Of a stretch of DNA of 8,025 nucleotides, positions 5,235-8,025 are shown in pieces (position 1 is the stretch's first letter; the number at the start of each line of letters is the position of its first letter). A program made the position numbers and the translations under genes. The stretch covers positions 1-8,025 of the forward strand of contig JBEKNT010000325.1 in assembly GCA_049522565.1 (NCBI GenBank). Reading direction: 5' to 3'. The notes beneath the pieces were generated by a model. The model was not told the DNA's origin, ran no database searches, and saw only the letters and a program-made list of their open reading frames with translations. The stretch is from JASHVB01 sp049522565 (lineage in GTDB: Bacteria > Pseudomonadota > Alphaproteobacteria > Acetobacterales > Acetobacteraceae).

Positions 5235-7261
5235 CGGGTACGCTCGGCCACAAGGTCATGGGCGGCGGTGGGCGACCGGGGCAGCAGGGCCGCCCGCAGT
5301 TGCACGGGCGTCATCGTGACGCCGCCGACTTCCTCGATGAAGAAATGCAGATACTCCTCGATGGTGCGCAGCAATCTGTCGAGATCGGCCGGCGTGGTCA
5401 CATAGGGGGTCGCGCCTGGCAGCAAAGCGGAACTGTGATAATTGAATGTGAACACCTGCTGCCCCCGGCGCAGCAGTGTGCGTGTCAGCCGTTTCAGATC
5501 CTGGATCGCCACGCCCTCCGGCGTCAGCATGATGCGCTCCAGCAGATCCAGGCGGGCGAAGACCCCCGGCAGATGCAGACGGGTGGCATACGGACCGGCC
5601 AACGCGGTGTAGACCGTTGCATTCAGCATTTGCGATGCCCCGGCGCGGGGCAGCAGGCCAGAATATCCCGAGGTCAGAGGAATCTCCAGCAATCGGCGGT
5701 CCTCGCCGAACCAATACGGCTGGGCGAACGCCCGCCGGAAATCCGGACCGTGACGCTTGCGCAGGTCGTGCCCCGGCAACACGCTCAGGTCGATCTGATA
5801 TCCCAGGTGCTGGAGAATCCAGGCGATTTCATCACCGACACCGTAGCGTCCGGCACGAAAGCAGACCGGGCGGACCCCGAAGCTGGCGACGATCGCCTCG
5901 GTCAGGTGCTGCAATTTTTCCTTTTGCAGCCACGCCGGCAGGTTGTGTTGAAAAGACGTTTGCGTGCCGAGTTCCTCGGCATAGGGCGGGGTCTCCCAGG
6001 GTTGCAGATGCGTGCCGACTTCGCACCGCCCGGAGCGGAGGATTTCCCGAATCGGCTCATAACCCTCCGGTTGCGATGCCACCGCATAATCCACGAGATA
6101 GGTCGGTCGCAGGCCGAACCGGTCGAAAATCTCCTGGGCCCGCACTTGTTCACGGATGTTGCGCACGTTCATATGCGAGCGCAGGAACGGTCCGTTCCAG
6201 TCAAATTCAGCCTCGGTGTCGATCATCACCATCAGGATCGGCGGGCCGGGCGGCAGCGCCACGAAATCCTGGCGCTGTGGGGCCAACAGAGACCCCCCGG
6301 TGGCGACGACGGCAGATAGGGAAGGCGCGGTCGGAGGCGCGACACGGCGATAGCCGAGCAATTGCTTGAGCAGCTTGGCGGGCGGCGACGCGGCAGCGAG
6401 GTACCAGAGATTCTCCCGCACACGGTGACCGCGCGCCACCGCCTTCAGGATCAGCCTTGCCCCGCGCAGCGCCGCGCCGCCGGTATAATGATTGCGGCCG
6501 ACAAAGGTGTAACGCGCGCCGAGCACTTCGTTCACCTCCGCCGCCGACAGCCGTCGCCGCTGCGCCGCGATATGACGGCGGATCATCGGCAAAACGTAAT
6601 TCTCGACCTTGTCGATGTGAACCTTGGTCAGGCTGCCGGGGGTGTCGTGGACGGTGGTGAGGAACTCCCGCACGAACTCGACCTCGCCCGCCAGTGACAG
6701 CCTGATCCACATGTCCTGGTCCTCGGCGACGACCAGCGTGGTATCGAACGGTCCGACGTCACGCAACACGGATGCGCGCGCCACCACGCAGGGCTTGGCG
6801 ACGAAGCTGGCAACCAGAAGCCGTCGCCAGACCTCGGATTTCTCCATCGCCGGCGGTATGCCGAACTCACGCAGCACTCCCCCCTGCGCGTCGACAAAGC
6901 GGCAGCCGCAACTTGCCATGACGGCAGCGGGGTTATCACGCAGAACCTTGACCTGCTTCGCAAGCTTGGTAGGCAACCACTCGTCATCGGCGTCGAGAAA
7001 GGCGATGAACTCGCCTCGTGCCGCGGCGATGCCGTGGTTCGTCGCGCCGCTTTGACCCAGGTTGCCCGGCAGCCGAAGCAGCCTGACCTTGTCGCTGTCG
7101 TAGGCGGCGACGATCTCCGAGGTGGTGTCCTTGCTCCCGTCATCGACGACGACGATCTCGTAGTCCTCAAAGGTTTGCGCGAGCACGGAATCGACCGCGC
7201 GCTGGATCGTTGCGGCCGCATTGTAGGCTGGGATCACCACGGTTACCAGAGGCGTTGTCAT
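5231..7261 (-). CDS. Fusion of GT2 glycosyltransferase and polysaccharide-deacetylase-like (WalW-type) domain
   Basis: This 676-residue protein joins two enzymes. Residues 1-230 are a family 2 (GT-A fold) glycosyltransferase: VTVVIPAYNAA at the N-terminus, VVVDDGS with D40/D41 for nucleotide binding, FLDADDEW with the metal-binding DxD (D90, D92), and AEDQDMW (179-185) with the candidate catalytic base. Residues 230-335 form a basic, partly helical linker. Residues 340-655 resemble the deacetylase-like domain annotated as WalW: MIDTEAEFDW (346-355), GTHLQPWETPP (416-426), FRAGRYG (468-474), IDLSVLPGHD, and FTFNYHSSALLPGATPYV (604-621). I recall the second motif as H-L-H in most relatives; here the second position is Q420, so one possible metal ligand may be missing. 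No transmembrane helix is evident, so it is probably cytoplasmic. AGGGA lies two bases before the ATG, rather close. It leads the coupled gene set and probably transfers, then trims, a sugar of a surface glycan. Domains are clear, substrate is not. Confidence 0.9.
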   Translation of the reverse strand: MTTPLVTVVIPAYNAAATIQRAVDSVLAQTFEDYEIVVVDDGSKDTTSEIVAAYDSDKVRLLRLPGNLGQSGATNHGIAAARGEFIAFLDADDEWLPTKLAKQVKVLRDNPAAVMASCGCRFVDAQGGVLREFGIPPAMEKSEVWRRLLVASFVAKPCVVARASVLRDVGPFDTTLVVAEDQDMWIRLSLAGEVEFVREFLTTVHDTPGSLTKVHIDKVENYVLPMIRRHIAAQRRRLSAAEVNEVLGARYTFVGRNHYTGGAALRGARLILKAVARGHRVRENLWYLAAASPPAKLLKQLLGYRRVAPPTAPSLSAVVATGGSLLAPQRQDFVALPPGPPILMVMIDTEAEFDWNGPFLRSHMNVRNIREQVRAQEIFDRFGLRPTYLVDYAVASQPEGYEPIREILRSGRCEVGTHLQPWETPPYAEELGTQTSFQHNLPAWLQKEKLQHLTEAIVASFGVRPVCFRAGRYGVGDEIAWILQHLGYQIDLSVLPGHDLRKRHGPDFRRAFAQPYWFGEDRRLLEIPLTSGYSGLLPRAGASQMLNATVYTALAGPYATRLHLPGVFARLDLLERIMLTPEGVAIQDLKRLTRTLLRRGQQVFTFNYHSSALLPGATPYVTTPADLDRLLRTIEEYLHFFIEEVGGVTMTPVQLRAALLPRSPTAAHDLVAERTR

Positions 7262-7287
7262 TGTCCCTAGGCGTCACACGTCGGTCC

Positions 7288-7315
7288 GGTTGCACGGCCG
7301 CGACGGCGGCCAACC
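7288..7315 (-). repeat. Hairpin in the leader of the fusion gene
   Basis: GGCCGC (7296-7301) and GCGGCC (7306-7311) pair perfectly around a four-base loop. GGTT (7288-7291) and AACC (7312-7315) extend the stem past a four-base bulge on one side. It lies 27 bases upstream of the fusion-gene start on the minus strand, so it would be in the mRNA leader if transcription begins further upstream. A control role is possible; chance is equally possible in this base composition. Confidence 0.3.
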
Positions 7316-7394
7316 CCATGGATTTTTGCGCCGTCGAACCAGATCGGCGTGTCGGCCCAGCATATCGGGCGGCAGCGAAGCGGGCCAGGGTTTC

Positions 7395-8025
7395 GTGAAT
7401 TCTCTGTGGCGCCTGCGCTGGCGACGGGAAGCGGCATGTCGCGACCGGTGCGAGATCGCGGCGATGCTGCGGGCCGCGGCGCCCCGGAGCAGACGGGCGC
7501 GGCGGAACATGCCGTCGCCGCTGGCGCTTGAAACGGCGTCGGCGCCGAAGTTTTTGCCGGCGCTGGCCGTGCCAGCAACCAGTCCGGTGTCGCCGGCGCG
7601 GTTCGGTTCAATGCTCCCCCCCCCAAGCCGCCCGTGCTGCCACCGCCGCCGCCCCTGCTCGCGCCGCCGTTCCCGCCAAGCGCCCGCCGCCGTCGAAGCC
7701 ATTCGGCATTCGGAGCGATGGAAACGGCACGAAGCGGGGCGTCCCGCCGATCGCAGACCGGGCGCCGGTCTGCGGGCCGGCCGGCGGCGGGACCGTACTC
7801 AATGACGGTGTTATCGCGGGAACCAGCGGCGGCGGCAACGGCATCTGTCTGCAAGCCGGCAGTTGCATGATCGGGAGCCCAGGGACGGGCGCGAACGCGG
7901 GGCCCTTGCGGGTGGCGCCGCCGCCGACGGCGTTCGGGTCAGCGGCGGCGGTGCCATTCACCCGGGTTGGTTCCGACCTGCTACCCGATCCCCGATCGTA
8001 CCAGCGTTGGGTCGGGACCGGGAAT
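7395..8025 (+). other. Pro/Ala/Gly-rich stretch with coding bias but shifting frame
   Basis: No single frame explains this stretch. On the plus strand a GTG at 7395 (AGGG four bases upstream) opens a frame reading MPSPLALETASAPKFLPALA up to the run of nine C at 7616-7624. A second frame then gives a proline-rich stretch (KPPVLPPPPPLLAPPFPP, to about 7677). A third frame reads KPFGIRSDGNGTKRGVPP and, further on, GTSGGGNGICLQAGSC, and stays open to the window edge. Third-position GC in the last frame is about 80%, like a gene. First and second positions are equally GC-rich, so the strand is not decided: minus-strand frames at 7608-7982 and 7274-7702 share the same third positions and also look protein-like, with a shift at the same C-run. 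It may be a decayed gene, a slippage-prone gene, a sequence with errors, or non-coding. No family recognised. Confidence 0.3.
7616..7624. repeat. Homopolymer of nine C
   Basis: Nine consecutive C residues mark the place where the coding-like bias changes frame on either strand. Such tracts are prone to slipped-strand mispairing in vivo and to errors in sequencing. It is the longest single-base run I noticed in the window. Confidence 0.85.

Noticed and set aside
5077..5259. N-terminal extension of the oxidoreductase by 61 codons
   Set aside because: The extension would overlap the fusion gene's end and carries no family similarity. The Rossmann motif begins at the normal distance from the ATG pair at 5071-5076.
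5171..6319. A 382-codon plus-strand ORF antisense to the deacetylase-like domain
   Set aside because: The opposite strand encodes recognisable conserved motifs throughout. The plus-strand product is Gln/Arg/His-rich with no domain.

Overview
The window is GC-rich and carries five confidently supported protein genes, all on the minus strand, so the cluster reads from right to left. The products are enzymes for building and modifying a glycan or small glycosylated molecule. GC content, G/C-ending codons and the style of the glycosyltransferase-deacetylase fusion fit a free-living alphaproteobacterium. That is inference from composition and protein style: there is no rRNA or other taxonomic marker here. 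I saw no tRNA, rRNA, CRISPR array or intact insertion sequence.

Layout in order of transcription. (1) 8025-7262 has no clear gene. It is Pro/Ala/Gly-rich and shows coding-like triplet bias that changes frame around a run of nine C (7616-7624); strand and status are unresolved. (2) 7261-5231 encodes a 676-residue two-domain protein: an N-terminal family 2 glycosyltransferase joined to a C-terminal polysaccharide-deacetylase-like domain of the WalW type. (3) 5234-5073 is a 53-codon ORF, starting with GTG, that overlaps the genes on both sides by exactly four bases (GTGA, then ATGA). (4) 5076-4009 encodes a Gfo/Idh/MocA-type NAD(P)-dependent oxidoreductase. (5) 4030-2888 encodes an extended-SDR sugar epimerase/dehydratase that overlaps the oxidoreductase by 22 bases. 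(6) 2887-2229 is a gap whose kinase-proximal half looks like a decayed gene with one frameshift. (7) 2245-1037 encodes a kinase of the aminoglycoside/choline phosphotransferase fold. (8) 992-288 encodes a class I SAM-dependent methyltransferase with a strong ribosome binding site, 44 bases after the kinase. (9) 287-1 holds hairpins that could end transcription and an isolated perfect Shine-Dalgarno sequence.

Working model (inference): the first block (fusion protein, 53-codon ORF, oxidoreductase, epimerase) is one translationally coupled unit that makes and transfers a modified sugar. The kinase and methyltransferase form a second pair that would phosphorylate and methylate a sugar or related small molecule. 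An exopolysaccharide, lipopolysaccharide or glycolipid decoration locus is the simplest reading, but the product cannot be read from sequence. The most novel elements are the 53-codon ORF and the bifunctional fusion protein; everything else belongs to well-known enzyme superfamilies.
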